Program-made: the position numbers and the translations under genes
From: an uncultured Ruminococcus sp.
Lineage (GTDB): Bacteria > Bacillota > Clostridia > Monoglobales > Monoglobaceae
NCBI GenBank assembly: GCA_902766745.1
Contig: CACXES010000141.1
Location: 62,001-126,000, forward strand
DNA: 64,000 nucleotides
Reading direction: 5' to 3'
In this document: positions 19,181 through 28,087 of the stretch, piece by piece
Position numbering within the stretch: position 1 is the first letter of the stretch
Layout: the number at the start of each line of letters is the position of its first letter
The notes under the pieces: model-generated
The model's database searches: none
Seen by the model: the letters and a program-made list of their open reading frames with translations, nothing else
Told to the model about the DNA's origin: nothing

Positions 19181-21175
19181 ATGCTTGAGTTTTGCAGAAA
19201 CGGAATAAATATAAATTTTACGGTTGAAGATGACGGAAGGGTTCGGCAGGTTAAGCTTGGGAAAGTCGGCGGTGCAGAGGAGACAAGCAGGTTTTTTGTA
19301 CCGTCGGAGGTTTTCATAAGCGGCGAAAACCCCAATGACCATCACGGGGCAAAGCACACGGGGAGTGCGGTATCGGATGAGCTGAAATACGTTTCTTGCA
19401 CCGAGGACGAGAAGGGACTTGCCCTGATTCTTAAAAGCGAGAAAATAAAAGTGGTGCAGCACTATGAATTTTATGACGATATTCCCGTTGTTCGTGCGTA
19501 TTGTGAGGTTAAAAACATATCAGAGGAGGCTTTGGGGCTTGAATATGTAAGCTCTGTATGCCTGTACGGCTTTGATGTGGACTATGTCTATCTCGCAAAT
19601 AATGCCTGGGAGCGGGAGCTTCAGTGGAGGCGGCACACTCCGGAGGAGCTCGGATATGACCGAATAACGGGATTTTCCACCAAGCGCATAGCCGTGTCCA
19701 ATACGGGAACATGGTCAACAAAGGAGTTTCTGCCCATGGGAATGATTGAAAATTCCGACGGAATGATATTTTGGCAGATAGAGAGCGGAACCTCGTGGAA
19801 TTTTGAAATCAGCGACATTGGCGGAGAGAATTATTTAAAGCTCAGCGGCGCATCCGAGCAGGAGAACGGCTGGTGGAAGTCGCTCTCGCCGGGCGAGAGC
19901 TTTACCTCCGCAAAATCCGCTGTATGCTTTGCGGACAGCTTTGACGAAGCTGTTGCCGCTATGACGGAGTACCGCAGGAAAATTGCTTATTCTAACAAGT
20001 CGGACGAGGCTTTGCCGGTGATTTTTAATGATTATATGGGCTGTCTGTGGGCAGACCCCACAACCGAGAGGATGATACCGGTAATCGATGCGGCGGCGCG
20101 GCTCGGAGCAGAGATATATTGTATGGATGCGGGCTGGTATGCTGACGGAACCTGGTGGGAGACGGTCGGCGAGTGGAAGGTCTGTGAAAAACGGTTCAGC
20201 GGTGGCATGGGCGAGGTTTTTGACTATATCCGCTCAAAGGGTATGCGCCCCGGGATATGGCTGGAGCCGGAGGTGATGGGAATCAGCTGCCCCATTGCGG
20301 ATCGGTTTGACGATTCCTGCTTTTTCATGCGGCACGGAAAGCGAGTGATCGACCACGGCAGATACCACTTTGACTTCAGGGCAAAGGCGGTCAGAGATTT
20401 TCTGGACGGCGTTGTGGACAGACTTATCGCCGATTACGGAATATGCTACTTTAAGTTTGATTACAATATTGACGGCGGTGTCGGAACTGAGATTGATGCC
20501 GACAGCTTCGGTGACGGACTTTTAAAGCACAGGGCTGCGTTCCTTGGCTGGATAGACGGAATTTATCGGCGGCACCCCGAGGTGATAATAGAGAATTGTG
20601 CAAGCGGCGGCATGAGAATGGACTATGAAACCCTTTCACATTTTTCGCTTCAGTCATTATCGGATGCGGAGGATTACAAGCCCACGGCAGTCATTGCCGC
20701 AATGTCTCAGACTGCTGTTATCCCGGAGCAGTCTGCGGTGTGGTGCCTGCCGAAAAAGGAGCACAGCCCGGGCGAGGTTGCGTTTAATATAGTAAATACC
20801 ATGCTTCGCCGAATGTATATAAGCGGCGAAGCCCATCTGCTGTCGAATAATTCATTTGAGCTGCTCCGCGAGGGAGTGGAGCTTTACAAGTCGCTGAGAA
20901 GCGAAATACCGAGGCTTAAGCCGTTTTACCCCATGGGTATAATCAACTTTGAAAGCGAATGGGTTTGCAGCGGCTTCCGCAGTGAAAATTATGACTATGT
21001 GTGCATAGGCAGATTCGGCGGCGAGGACAGCGCAGAGATAAATATCGGCAGAGACATTAAGGACATAAAATGCATTTATCCGATGTCAGCACCTGTAAAA
21101 ACGGAGGCTTGCGGTGATACTGTGCGGATTTTCCTCGGTGAAAATTCTGCTGTTGTGCTGAAGCTTTCTTACTGA
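19181..21175 (+). CDS. Alpha-galactosidase, GH36 family
   Basis: 664 aa, cytosolic (no signal peptide). A beta-sandwich N-terminal domain (about 1-270) precedes a (beta/alpha)8 barrel with GCLWADPTTE, YCMDAGWY, GIWLEPEVMG, YFKFDYN (probable nucleophile D427) and LSDAEDY (probable acid/base D495), all in GH36 order. GH36 enzymes remove terminal alpha-galactose or alpha-GalNAc by a retaining mechanism; the substrate cannot be fixed from sequence. ATG 19181 is chosen over ATG 19160 because GGAGG (19169-19173) is 7 bases before it. First gene of a six-gene plus-strand operon, divergent from an AraC/PocR regulator. Confidence 0.9.
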   Translation: MLEFCRNGININFTVEDDGRVRQVKLGKVGGAEETSRFFVPSEVFISGENPNDHHGAKHTGSAVSDELKYVSCTEDEKGLALILKSEKIKVVQHYEFYDDIPVVRAYCEVKNISEEALGLEYVSSVCLYGFDVDYVYLANNAWERELQWRRHTPEELGYDRITGFSTKRIAVSNTGTWSTKEFLPMGMIENSDGMIFWQIESGTSWNFEISDIGGENYLKLSGASEQENGWWKSLSPGESFTSAKSAVCFADSFDEAVAAMTEYRRKIAYSNKSDEALPVIFNDYMGCLWADPTTERMIPVIDAAARLGAEIYCMDAGWYADGTWWETVGEWKVCEKRFSGGMGEVFDYIRSKGMRPGIWLEPEVMGISCPIADRFDDSCFFMRHGKRVIDHGRYHFDFRAKAVRDFLDGVVDRLIADYGICYFKFDYNIDGGVGTEIDADSFGDGLLKHRAAFLGWIDGIYRRHPEVIIENCASGGMRMDYETLSHFSLQSLSDAEDYKPTAVIAAMSQTAVIPEQSAVWCLPKKEHSPGEVAFNIVNTMLRRMYISGEAHLLSNNSFELLREGVELYKSLRSEIPRLKPFYPMGIINFESEWVCSGFRSENYDYVCIGRFGGEDSAEINIGRDIKDIKCIYPMSAPVKTEACGDTVRIFLGENSAVVLKLSY

Positions 21176-21255
21176 TACGTTGGAGCTTTCGGAAATCAAA
21201 AAATATTTGAAAAGTAACAAATAAAATATATAATAAAGAAAGAGGTTATGTTATA

Positions 21256-22644
21256 ATGAAATTTGCACTTTACTTCGGAAACAGGGGATTCTTTCCCGAA
21301 ACGCTGATCGCCTCGGCGAGAGACGAGGTTGCGCAGGCGGTAAAAGCCGCCGGCTTTGAATACCTGATGCCGCCGGCAGAGATGACTCGATACGGCGCAG
21401 TGGAGACCAAGGACGAGGGTATGGTATACGCAAAATGGCTTAAAGAACATGAGGGTGAATATGACGGCGTAATTATGTCCCTGCCGAATTTCAGTGACGA
21501 GAACGGTGCGGTTGCCGCTCTCAGAGATGCCGGTGTGCCGATTTTGATTCAGGCATATCCCGATGAGATAGGCAAGATGGATTTCGAGCACAGACGTGAC
21601 TCCTACTGCGGAAAGTTCTCAATCTGTGATGTGTTCCACCAGTACGGGATTCAATATACAATACTGCCGCCCCATGTAGTGCATCCGCTGACACCGGAGT
21701 TTGACAAAAATCTTAAGGATTTTGCCGCTGTGTGCCGTGTCGTAAACGGAATGAGGAGGTTCACCATAGGCGTTATCGGTGCCAGAACCACTAAGTTCAA
21801 GACTGTACGCTATGACGAAATAACCTTGCAGAAGTACGGAATTACCTGTGATACATATGACTTGTCGGAGCTGTTTTATCGTGTTGAAAATCTTAGCGAT
21901 ACCGACGAGAGAGTATCGGCAAAGGTTGAGCGTTTGGTGAATTACACTGATTTTTCAAAGGTGCCTAAGGATAAGACCTTGACGCTTGCAAAGACATCGG
22001 TTGCCATAGACGATATGATAGATGAATATCATCTGGACTGCATAACCCTGCGCTGCTGGGAGGAGATGCAGACGGTTCTCGGTATTGCACCCTGCGTCCT
22101 CTTAAGTGAGCTGAATGACAGAGGAATTGTCGCCTCGTGTGAGATTGACCTGTGCTCGGCGATAAATATGTATTCCATGCAGCTGGCGTCCGAATTTCCG
22201 ACAGCGTGCCTTGACTGGAACAACAACTACGGTGACGACCTCGATAAGGTTATACTTTTCCACTGCGGCCCTGTGGCACAGAGCCTTATGGAAAAGAAGG
22301 GGACTGTCACCGACCACAAGATGTTTGCAAAGGGCTGTCCGGGCTGCGGCTGGGGCAGCAATGAGGGTAGGATTGCCGCATTTCCGATGACATATTCAAA
22401 CTGCAAGACGGAGGACGGAAAGCTGACCTTCTATGTTGACGAGGGTAAATTTACGGGAGAGCCGATTGAAACGGAATTCTTCGGCTGCGGCGGCGTTGCC
22501 GAAATCAGCGGCCTGCAGAACAAGCTTATCAAGCTGGCACGGAGCGGCTTCAGACATCATACCGCTGTCGGAAAAGGCAATATGGCGGATATCCTGCGTG
22601 AGGCGTTTGAAAATTACCTCGGCTATGATATGATTGAGCTTTGA
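21256..22644 (+). CDS. L-fucose/L-arabinose isomerase-family sugar isomerase
   Basis: 462 aa. The overall pattern matches the FucI/AraA-like family (COG2407). It has a two-domain Rossmann-like N-terminal part with IGVIGARTTKFKTVRYDE, then the metal-site region with CWEEMQ, the acidic CEIDLCSAINMY, and a C-terminal FRHHTAV histidine segment. Such enzymes interconvert aldoses and ketoses using Mn2+. It has unusual cysteines (KGCPGCGWGSNEGR, FFGCGG). The partner kinase next door suggests that it makes a ketose that is then phosphorylated. The sugar is unknown; fucose, arabinose-type and other deoxy or rare sugars remain open. Confidence 0.8.
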   Translation: MKFALYFGNRGFFPETLIASARDEVAQAVKAAGFEYLMPPAEMTRYGAVETKDEGMVYAKWLKEHEGEYDGVIMSLPNFSDENGAVAALRDAGVPILIQAYPDEIGKMDFEHRRDSYCGKFSICDVFHQYGIQYTILPPHVVHPLTPEFDKNLKDFAAVCRVVNGMRRFTIGVIGARTTKFKTVRYDEITLQKYGITCDTYDLSELFYRVENLSDTDERVSAKVERLVNYTDFSKVPKDKTLTLAKTSVAIDDMIDEYHLDCITLRCWEEMQTVLGIAPCVLLSELNDRGIVASCEIDLCSAINMYSMQLASEFPTACLDWNNNYGDDLDKVILFHCGPVAQSLMEKKGTVTDHKMFAKGCPGCGWGSNEGRIAAFPMTYSNCKTEDGKLTFYVDEGKFTGEPIETEFFGCGGVAEISGLQNKLIKLARSGFRHHTAVGKGNMADILREAFENYLGYDMIEL

Positions 22645-22661
22645 TGTCGCGGGAGGAGCTT

Positions 22662-24104
22662 ATGTATATCGGAGGACTTGATATAGGAACAAGCGGCTGT
22701 AAAATCGTGCTGTATGACGAGAAGGGCGACTTTGTGAAAAGCGAATACCGCGAATATGATGTAGCAAGGAGCGGCGGCCTGCATGAGATTGACCCGAACG
22801 CTCTCCTTGACGCAGTGGTTGAGGTCTTGTCGGCGGTGTCCGATTATGATATTTCGGCGATAGCGGTTACAAGCTTCGGAGAAAGCTTTGTTATGGTCGA
22901 CAGCGACGGAAAGCCGCTGAATCAAATCATGCTTTACACCGACCCGAGAGGGAGTGAGGAGTGCGAAACACTGAAGAAGCATTTCGGCGAGGAAAGGCTG
23001 TCGTACCTGACCGGAACAAAGCCCCATGAGATGTATTCTCTGCCGAAAATAATGTGGCTTAAGGCAAATAGATCGGAATTATACAACAGGGCGGCGGCAA
23101 TACTCCTGATACAGGATTATGTGGTGTATAAGCTGACGGGAAAGCGACAGATCGATTATTCGCTTGCGGCGAGGACGGCATGCTTTGATATTAAGAACAA
23201 GTGTTGGATAGATGAAATGCTTGACTTTTGCGGAATTGAAAAGAATTTGCTGTCCTGTCCCGTTCCGTCCGGAACGGCGGCGGGAGAGCTGACTGAGGCT
23301 GCGGCGAAGGTTACCGGCCTCGGCGAAAAGACAGTTATTGTCTCCGGCTGTCATGATCAGATTGCGGCAATGACGGGTGCCGGAGCCTTTGAAAACAGCC
23401 GTGTGATGGACGGTACGGGCACGGTGGAATGTGTTCCGCTTATCATGGACGAGGCTCCGGAGAATATGGAGCTGTATCGCTGCGGCTATTCGGTTGTGCC
23501 CCATATTAACGGAAAATACGCCTGCTATGTGCTGTCATATACCGGCGGCGCAACGCTGAAGTGGTTCAGAGACAGCTTTTCGGATTTGTCATATGCGGAG
23601 ATGGATAAGCAGGTTTCCGCCGAGCCGACAGGGCTGCTGATAATGCCTCACTTTGCCGGGGCGGCAACTCCGTATATGGACACGGGGTCAAAGGCGGCGG
23701 TTCTCGGGCTGACCTTTGAGCATGGAAAATACGATATATACAAGGCACTTATGGAGGGAACGGCATACGAAATCAAGGTCAATACAGAGCTTTTGAAGGA
23801 CTTCGGCATTGAGCCGAAAATGCTTGTGGCAACGGGCGGCGGAGCAAACTCCGATGTGTGGCTTCAGATTAAGGCTGACGTTTTGGGCATACCCGTGACG
23901 GCACTTGACGCCGGTGAGATAGGTGCCGCCGGAACGGCGTACCTTGCAGGGTTGGCAATCGGTGCGTATGACAAGGATATGCGCCTGACCTCGGAGAGGT
24001 GCGTTTTCCGTCCCGACGAGGAACGTCATAAAATTTACTGCCGCAATTATGAGAAGTATAAGAAAATTTACGGAGCGGTACGGGAGGTAATGTGTGATGA
24101 ATAG
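22662..24104 (+). CDS. FGGY-family carbohydrate kinase
   Basis: 480 aa, the usual length. FGGY kinases phosphorylate ketoses or polyols such as xylulose, fuculose or rhamnulose. Visible are the N-terminal phosphate loop GGLDIGTSGCKIVLYD, IAVTSFGES, the GCHDQIAAMTGAG region, and the C-terminal adenosine-site VATGGGANSDVWLQIKADVLGIPV. The start ATG 22662 with GGAGG at 22652-22656 fits the family N-terminus better than the upstream ATG 22644 that overlaps the isomerase stop. Substrate is inferred to be the ketose made by the preceding isomerase. The 3' end is close to the next start, so translational coupling is likely. Confidence 0.88.
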   Translation: MYIGGLDIGTSGCKIVLYDEKGDFVKSEYREYDVARSGGLHEIDPNALLDAVVEVLSAVSDYDISAIAVTSFGESFVMVDSDGKPLNQIMLYTDPRGSEECETLKKHFGEERLSYLTGTKPHEMYSLPKIMWLKANRSELYNRAAAILLIQDYVVYKLTGKRQIDYSLAARTACFDIKNKCWIDEMLDFCGIEKNLLSCPVPSGTAAGELTEAAAKVTGLGEKTVIVSGCHDQIAAMTGAGAFENSRVMDGTGTVECVPLIMDEAPENMELYRCGYSVVPHINGKYACYVLSYTGGATLKWFRDSFSDLSYAEMDKQVSAEPTGLLIMPHFAGAATPYMDTGSKAAVLGLTFEHGKYDIYKALMEGTAYEIKVNTELLKDFGIEPKMLVATGGGANSDVWLQIKADVLGIPVTALDAGEIGAAGTAYLAGLAIGAYDKDMRLTSERCVFRPDEERHKIYCRNYEKYKKIYGAVREVMCDE

Positions 24105-25092
24105 GTATATCGGGCATCCGTCACAGCTGTCCGGGGTTGAGGAGGTAACTCTCGCCCGGGGCAAGGGAAAGGGAATGACTCTGCTTGAGGTCAGAAACGG
24201 CAAGGGGCTTTGCTTCACATTGTCGGCGGACAGAGCAATGGACATTTCAAGAATGAGCTTTATGGGGATGAATATGGGTTACTTTGCCCCCTGCGGATAT
24301 GTGGCGCCGAGCTTCTATGACAACCGCGGAGACGGATTTTTAAAATCCTTCACCGCCGGGTTTATGACAACCTGCGGCTTGGCTGCGGTGGGCTCGCCTT
24401 GTGTTGATGAAGGGGAGGAGCTGCCGCTGCACGGAACGATTGCGAACACCCCGTGCGAAAGCTTTTCCTATTCCGAAACGGAAAACGATATAGTCATATG
24501 CGCAGCGGTGAGAGATGCGTCGCTTTTCGGAAGAAAGCTGGTGCTTGAGCGAAGATTTGTATGTTCAAAAACGGAGAATAAGCTTAAAATCACAGACAGC
24601 GTTAAAAATATCGGCGGCAAGGCAGAGCCGTGTATGCTGCTCTATCACTTTAACATGGGCTATCCGCTGCTGTCCGAGACGGCGAAGATATATATTCCGC
24701 ACAGCTCGGTTACACCGCGGAACGAGCACGCCCGTGAGGATATTGAAAACTGCCTGAAGCCCGAGAAGCCGCAGGCAGACTATGAGGAGAGATGCTATTA
24801 CTTCGATGTCAAGGATAAGGACGGCATTGCTTCGGTGGGGATATTTAATCCGAACATCGAAAAGGGTCTTAAAATGAGCTTTGACAAGGCGGCTCTTGAC
24901 TGCTTTACCGAGTGGAAGATGATGGGCGAGGGCGAGTATGTACTCGGTCTTGAACCGGCGAACTGTACCCCTGACGGCAGAGATGTAATGCGTCGTGAGG
25001 GCAGACTTAAGCTTGTGGATGTCGGCGAAAGCTATGACACGAGTATTGAACTTGAATTTATTGAAAGCGAGGATGTATTAAAATGCTTGTAA
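24097..25092 (+). CDS. DUF4432 aldose 1-epimerase-like protein
   Basis: 331 aa. The fold is the galactose-mutarotase-like beta-sandwich; motifs that fit DUF4432 include SADRAMDISRMSF, the LPLHGTIANTP histidine region, YHFNMGYPLL and the C-terminal GLEPANCTPDGR. These proteins probably interconvert sugar anomers before isomerisation or kinase steps; none of the activities is proven here. ATG 24097 is chosen (GGAGGT at 24083-24088) over GTG 24094. It overlaps the kinase gene by eight bases and the aldolase by ten, so the operon is tightly coupled. Confidence 0.85.
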   Translation: MNRYIGHPSQLSGVEEVTLARGKGKGMTLLEVRNGKGLCFTLSADRAMDISRMSFMGMNMGYFAPCGYVAPSFYDNRGDGFLKSFTAGFMTTCGLAAVGSPCVDEGEELPLHGTIANTPCESFSYSETENDIVICAAVRDASLFGRKLVLERRFVCSKTENKLKITDSVKNIGGKAEPCMLLYHFNMGYPLLSETAKIYIPHSSVTPRNEHAREDIENCLKPEKPQADYEERCYYFDVKDKDGIASVGIFNPNIEKGLKMSFDKAALDCFTEWKMMGEGEYVLGLEPANCTPDGRDVMRREGRLKLVDVGESYDTSIELEFIESEDVLKCL

Positions 25093-25916
25093 ATCTTAAA
25101 AATATATTAAAGGCGGCAGAGGCGAGAAAATGTGCAATTGGCTCGTTTAACACACCGAATCTGATGAGTATTAAGGCGGTAATCGGTGCCGCTGAAGAGT
25201 TAAATCAGCCGGTGATTATCATGCACGCTCAGGTGCATGAGGAAATGGGACTTTGCAAAATGGAGGAAATGGCGCCGATTATGCTTTTTATGGCGGAGCG
25301 TGCAAGCGTTCCCGTCTGCGTACACTTAGACCACGGCACGGATATGGATTATGTCAAGAGAGGTCTTGAACTTGGCTTTACCTCGGTTATGTATGACGGT
25401 TCGGAGCTGTCCGTTGACGAGAACAGGGCAAACACCTGTATGATCGTTGAGGCGGCGGAACGCTTCGGAGCCTCCGTTGAGGCGGAGGTCGGCTCTATGG
25501 GTGCAAGAGAGAGCGGCGGAGAAGGCGGAGAGAGTATTTACACCGATCCGTCTTTGGCAAAGGAATTTGTAGGTGATACCGGGATTGACGCCCTTGCCTG
25601 CGCCTTCGGTACGGCGCACGGACTGTATCTGACCGCACCGAAGCTGGATTTTGACAGGCTGTCGAAAATCAATGATATAATTGATGTGCCGATTGTCATG
25701 CACGGCGGCAGCGGTGTTTCGGAGGAGGACTACAAGGAGGTTATACGCCGCGGCGTCCGTAAGATAAATTATTATACCTATATGGCAAAGGCAGGCGGCG
25801 AGGCGGTTTCAAAGATGTCGGATATGACATTCTTCCATGATATTGCTGTTGAGGCGGAGCGCGGTATGCGTGAGAATGTGTCGGAGGCGATAAAGGTTTT
25901 TGCCGGCTTGAAGTAA
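25083..25916 (+). CDS. Class II (zinc) ketose-phosphate aldolase, FBA/KbaY/IolJ type
   Basis: 277 aa. Class II aldolase signatures are clear: GSFNTPN, HLDHGTD (catalytic D83, zinc ligand H84), the SVEAEVGSMG acidic segment with E134, FGTAHGLY (H179) and VMHGGSGV (H207). It cleaves a ketose 1-phosphate or 1,6-bisphosphate to dihydroxyacetone phosphate and an aldehyde. Whether the substrate is tagatose-1,6-bisphosphate, fructose bisphosphate or a ketose-1-phosphate made by the FGGY kinase cannot be decided; context favours the last. Part of the operon 19181-26874. Confidence 0.9.
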   Translation: MLVNLKNILKAAEARKCAIGSFNTPNLMSIKAVIGAAEELNQPVIIMHAQVHEEMGLCKMEEMAPIMLFMAERASVPVCVHLDHGTDMDYVKRGLELGFTSVMYDGSELSVDENRANTCMIVEAAERFGASVEAEVGSMGARESGGEGGESIYTDPSLAKEFVGDTGIDALACAFGTAHGLYLTAPKLDFDRLSKINDIIDVPIVMHGGSGVSEEDYKEVIRRGVRKINYYTYMAKAGGEAVSKMSDMTFFHDIAVEAERGMRENVSEAIKVFAGLK

Positions 25917-25947
25917 AGCTTTATACAAAAACGAAGGAGAGGTCTTT

Positions 25948-26874
25948 ATGAAGAAGCGGGTTTTGTACGGAACGGATATAGATGCCCTGCCTATTGCTCT
26001 CGGGACTGCGGATTTCGGAGCAAAGGTTTCAAGAGAGGATGCCTATTACATGATGGATAGGTTTGTGGACCTGGGCGGAAGCATCATAGATACGGCACTT
26101 ATATATTCCGACTGGATCCCTGGTGAGCGGTCGCGGAGTGAAAAGACGATCGGCGCATGGCTGAAGAAAAGCGGAAAGCGGAGTGAGGTCATAATTTCCA
26201 CAAAAGGCGCTCATCATGATATTGAAAACGGAAATGCGCCGCGGCTTAGGAGGGAGGATATCCTCGGTGATATAGAAAAAAGCCTGACACATCTCGGATG
26301 CGGCGTAATTGACATATACTGGCTGCATCGTGACTGTATCGATATGGAGGTCGGAGGAATTGTCGAAACTCTCGATTATATAGTAAGGAGCGGAAAGGCG
26401 AGATACTGCGGTGTGTCCAACTGGACAGCGGCGAGAATCGCCGAGGCGAACAGATTCGCCGAGGAGCACGGACTATACCCGATTTGTGCAAGTCAGATAC
26501 AGTATAATATTGCGGATAATGTTCCGGAGGTTGAGGACAAGACACTGGTCGCTATGAATGATGCCGAGTATGGGTTTTATAAGCAGACAAAAATGCCTGT
26601 ATTTGCATTTTCGGCGCAGGCAAAGGGCTTCTTCACAAAGCTGGATAAGATGGGAGCGGAGGAGCTTTCAAAGACCTCGTATGCCAAGTATCTGACCGAT
26701 AGAAATAAGGAAATCTATAATCACTTAAAGGAAGTAAGCCTGGACAGCGGTGTGTCTGTCAATGCGGCGGCTGTTGCGGAGCTGATACGCACCTCGGATT
26801 TTCAGGTTGTTCCTATTGCCGGCTGCAGAACGGTCGAGCAGCTTGAGGATACCATGACAGCCATGAATATATAA
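25948..26874 (+). CDS. Aldo/keto reductase
   Basis: 308 aa. A cytosolic TIM-barrel NAD(P)H oxidoreductase: catalytic tetrad Asp in IIDTALIYSDW with Tyr, the Lys in IISTKGAHHD and a His in WLHRD, plus the C-terminal coenzyme motif VVPIAGCRTVEQLED. In this operon it probably reduces, or oxidises, the aldehyde released by the aldolase, or works on the sugar itself (inference). GAAGGAGAGG precedes the ATG. Last gene of the operon, followed by a terminator. Confidence 0.87.
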   Translation: MKKRVLYGTDIDALPIALGTADFGAKVSREDAYYMMDRFVDLGGSIIDTALIYSDWIPGERSRSEKTIGAWLKKSGKRSEVIISTKGAHHDIENGNAPRLRREDILGDIEKSLTHLGCGVIDIYWLHRDCIDMEVGGIVETLDYIVRSGKARYCGVSNWTAARIAEANRFAEEHGLYPICASQIQYNIADNVPEVEDKTLVAMNDAEYGFYKQTKMPVFAFSAQAKGFFTKLDKMGAEELSKTSYAKYLTDRNKEIYNHLKEVSLDSGVSVNAAAVAELIRTSDFQVVPIAGCRTVEQLEDTMTAMNI

Positions 26875-26884
26875 TTATATGACA

Positions 26885-26917
26885 AAAACCCCCGACAGCA
26901 GCTGCGTCGGGGGTTTT
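26885..26917 (+). terminator. Terminator after the aldo/keto reductase
   Basis: 12-bp perfect stem AAAACCCCCGAC with its complement, then TTTT. It ends the GH36 operon; the next gene reads in the opposite direction. Confidence 0.9.
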
Positions 26918-26962
26918 ATATGAATCTCGGTTCGGAATTTCGGATAAAAGAGTTTTAGCGGA

Positions 26963-27859
26963 CTAAATCTCGTCAATATCTTCCCTCATCATTGCCTTTA
27001 TTGACATGGAATACTGGGTCGGGGTCATGCCCGACATACGCTTGAACTGCCGCGAAAAATAATGAACGCCCGAATAGCCGAGTATTTCTGCAATCTGCGT
27101 GACGTTGTAGTTGTCCTCACGCAGATATTTTTTTGCCAATTCGATTTTAAGCCGCAGAAAATATTCCACCGCACCCATGCTAAAGCTGTCACGGAATATG
27201 TTCTCTATGGCGGTGCGGTTTGTGCCGCTGTAATCGGCAAGCTCACGCAGTGTGATGCTTTTGGTTATGTTCTCCTTCATGTAGTTTACAAGCATATCCA
27301 CAGCGGAGTTTGTGTGGTTGATGGTAAACGCCGCCCGCTGCTCCGTTTCGGGGCTGCTGCGGAGAAAGGAGATCAAAAGCTCGCAGAGGTATAGCTTAAT
27401 CAGCTGCTCCGAGCAGACGGGCGCACCCTTGCGGCGTGAGAGCCTGTTCGTGTACGGGTCGTTTAATGCGGTGGAAAAAGCGTTTGTGTATTCAGCGATT
27501 ATCTTTGAAATCAATCTTTTTTGCTCCTGCCCGACAGTCAGTATTTTGTTTTCGAAAAACTTCATCTTGTCCGAGGTACATTCAAAGGTGACAATGGCGA
27601 TATTCGGTGCCGAGGTGCCGTTGGCATATACAGTGTGCCATTCGCCGGGCTTGTGGAAAATTATGCTGCCCTGCTTGAGAAGGTGATGGGTGTCATCGGC
27701 AACGGCGTACACTTCACCCTTGTCGGCATAGACAAATTCCCAGAAGTCGTGCTGCTCCCCGGGAAAGCTGTATTTCTTTGAATATTCATAATAATGAACA
27801 GTATATAGCTTTTTTATTACCAACTCGTCGCTCAGCCTGACGCCTATGTATTCCGCCAC
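26963..27859 (-). CDS. AraC-family regulator with cupin-type N-terminal domain
   Basis: 298 aa from GTG 27859. The N-terminal half holds a cupin fold (FPGEQHDFWEFVYADKGEV, GSIIFHKPGEWH) that binds a sugar in relatives. The C-terminal 100 residues form a double HTH (ITLRELADYSGTNRTAIENIF and YNVTQIAEILGYSGVHYFSR). An in-frame ATG at 27922 would give 319 aa, but the promoter at 27913-27941 should start transcription near 27906, downstream of it, and GAGGTGG lies 5 bases before GTG 27859. It is divergent from the GH123 gene and probably regulates that operon. Confidence 0.9.
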   Translation of the reverse strand: MAEYIGVRLSDELVIKKLYTVHYYEYSKKYSFPGEQHDFWEFVYADKGEVYAVADDTHHLLKQGSIIFHKPGEWHTVYANGTSAPNIAIVTFECTSDKMKFFENKILTVGQEQKRLISKIIAEYTNAFSTALNDPYTNRLSRRKGAPVCSEQLIKLYLCELLISFLRSSPETEQRAAFTINHTNSAVDMLVNYMKENITKSITLRELADYSGTNRTAIENIFRDSFSMGAVEYFLRLKIELAKKYLREDNYNVTQIAEILGYSGVHYFSRQFKRMSGMTPTQYSMSIKAMMREDIDEI

Positions 27860-27912
27860 TCGTACCACCTCACATATCGGGAAAATTAACCTCATATATC
27901 TCTCTGTGTCAT

Positions 27913-27941
27913 ATTTTATCACTTTCTTTTTTGAATTTCAA
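27913..27941 (-). promoter_or_regulatory. Promoter of the cupin AraC regulator
   Basis: Minus-strand TTGAAA (27941-27936), 17 bp, TAAAAT (27918-27913). It lies over the first codons of the longest ORF and so argues for the internal GTG start. Confidence 0.6.
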
Positions 27942-27990
27942 TACCTTTTGTACGATAGTATAAAATAAAATGTATTTTGTGCAAATACTT

Positions 27991-28017
27991 TTATGTAAAA
28001 CAGAGTTATTATGTAAA
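27991..28017. promoter_or_regulatory. Two direct copies of TTATGTAAA upstream of the GH123 operon
   Basis: Copies at 27991-27999 and 28009-28017, 18 bp apart, between the two divergent genes. Possible activator sites for the neighbouring AraC protein; weak evidence. Confidence 0.3.
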
Positions 28018-28087
28018 TAAAGTGAACTTTCTGCGGCGGTAAAGCGGAATTGCTGCCGGGTCAAAGTTTTTATAAAGGGGAAATATT

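Noticed and set aside
27860-27922. ATG 27922 as start of the AraC regulator
   Set aside because: The promoter at 27913-27941 predicts a transcript start downstream of it, and GTG 27859 has a good ribosome binding site.
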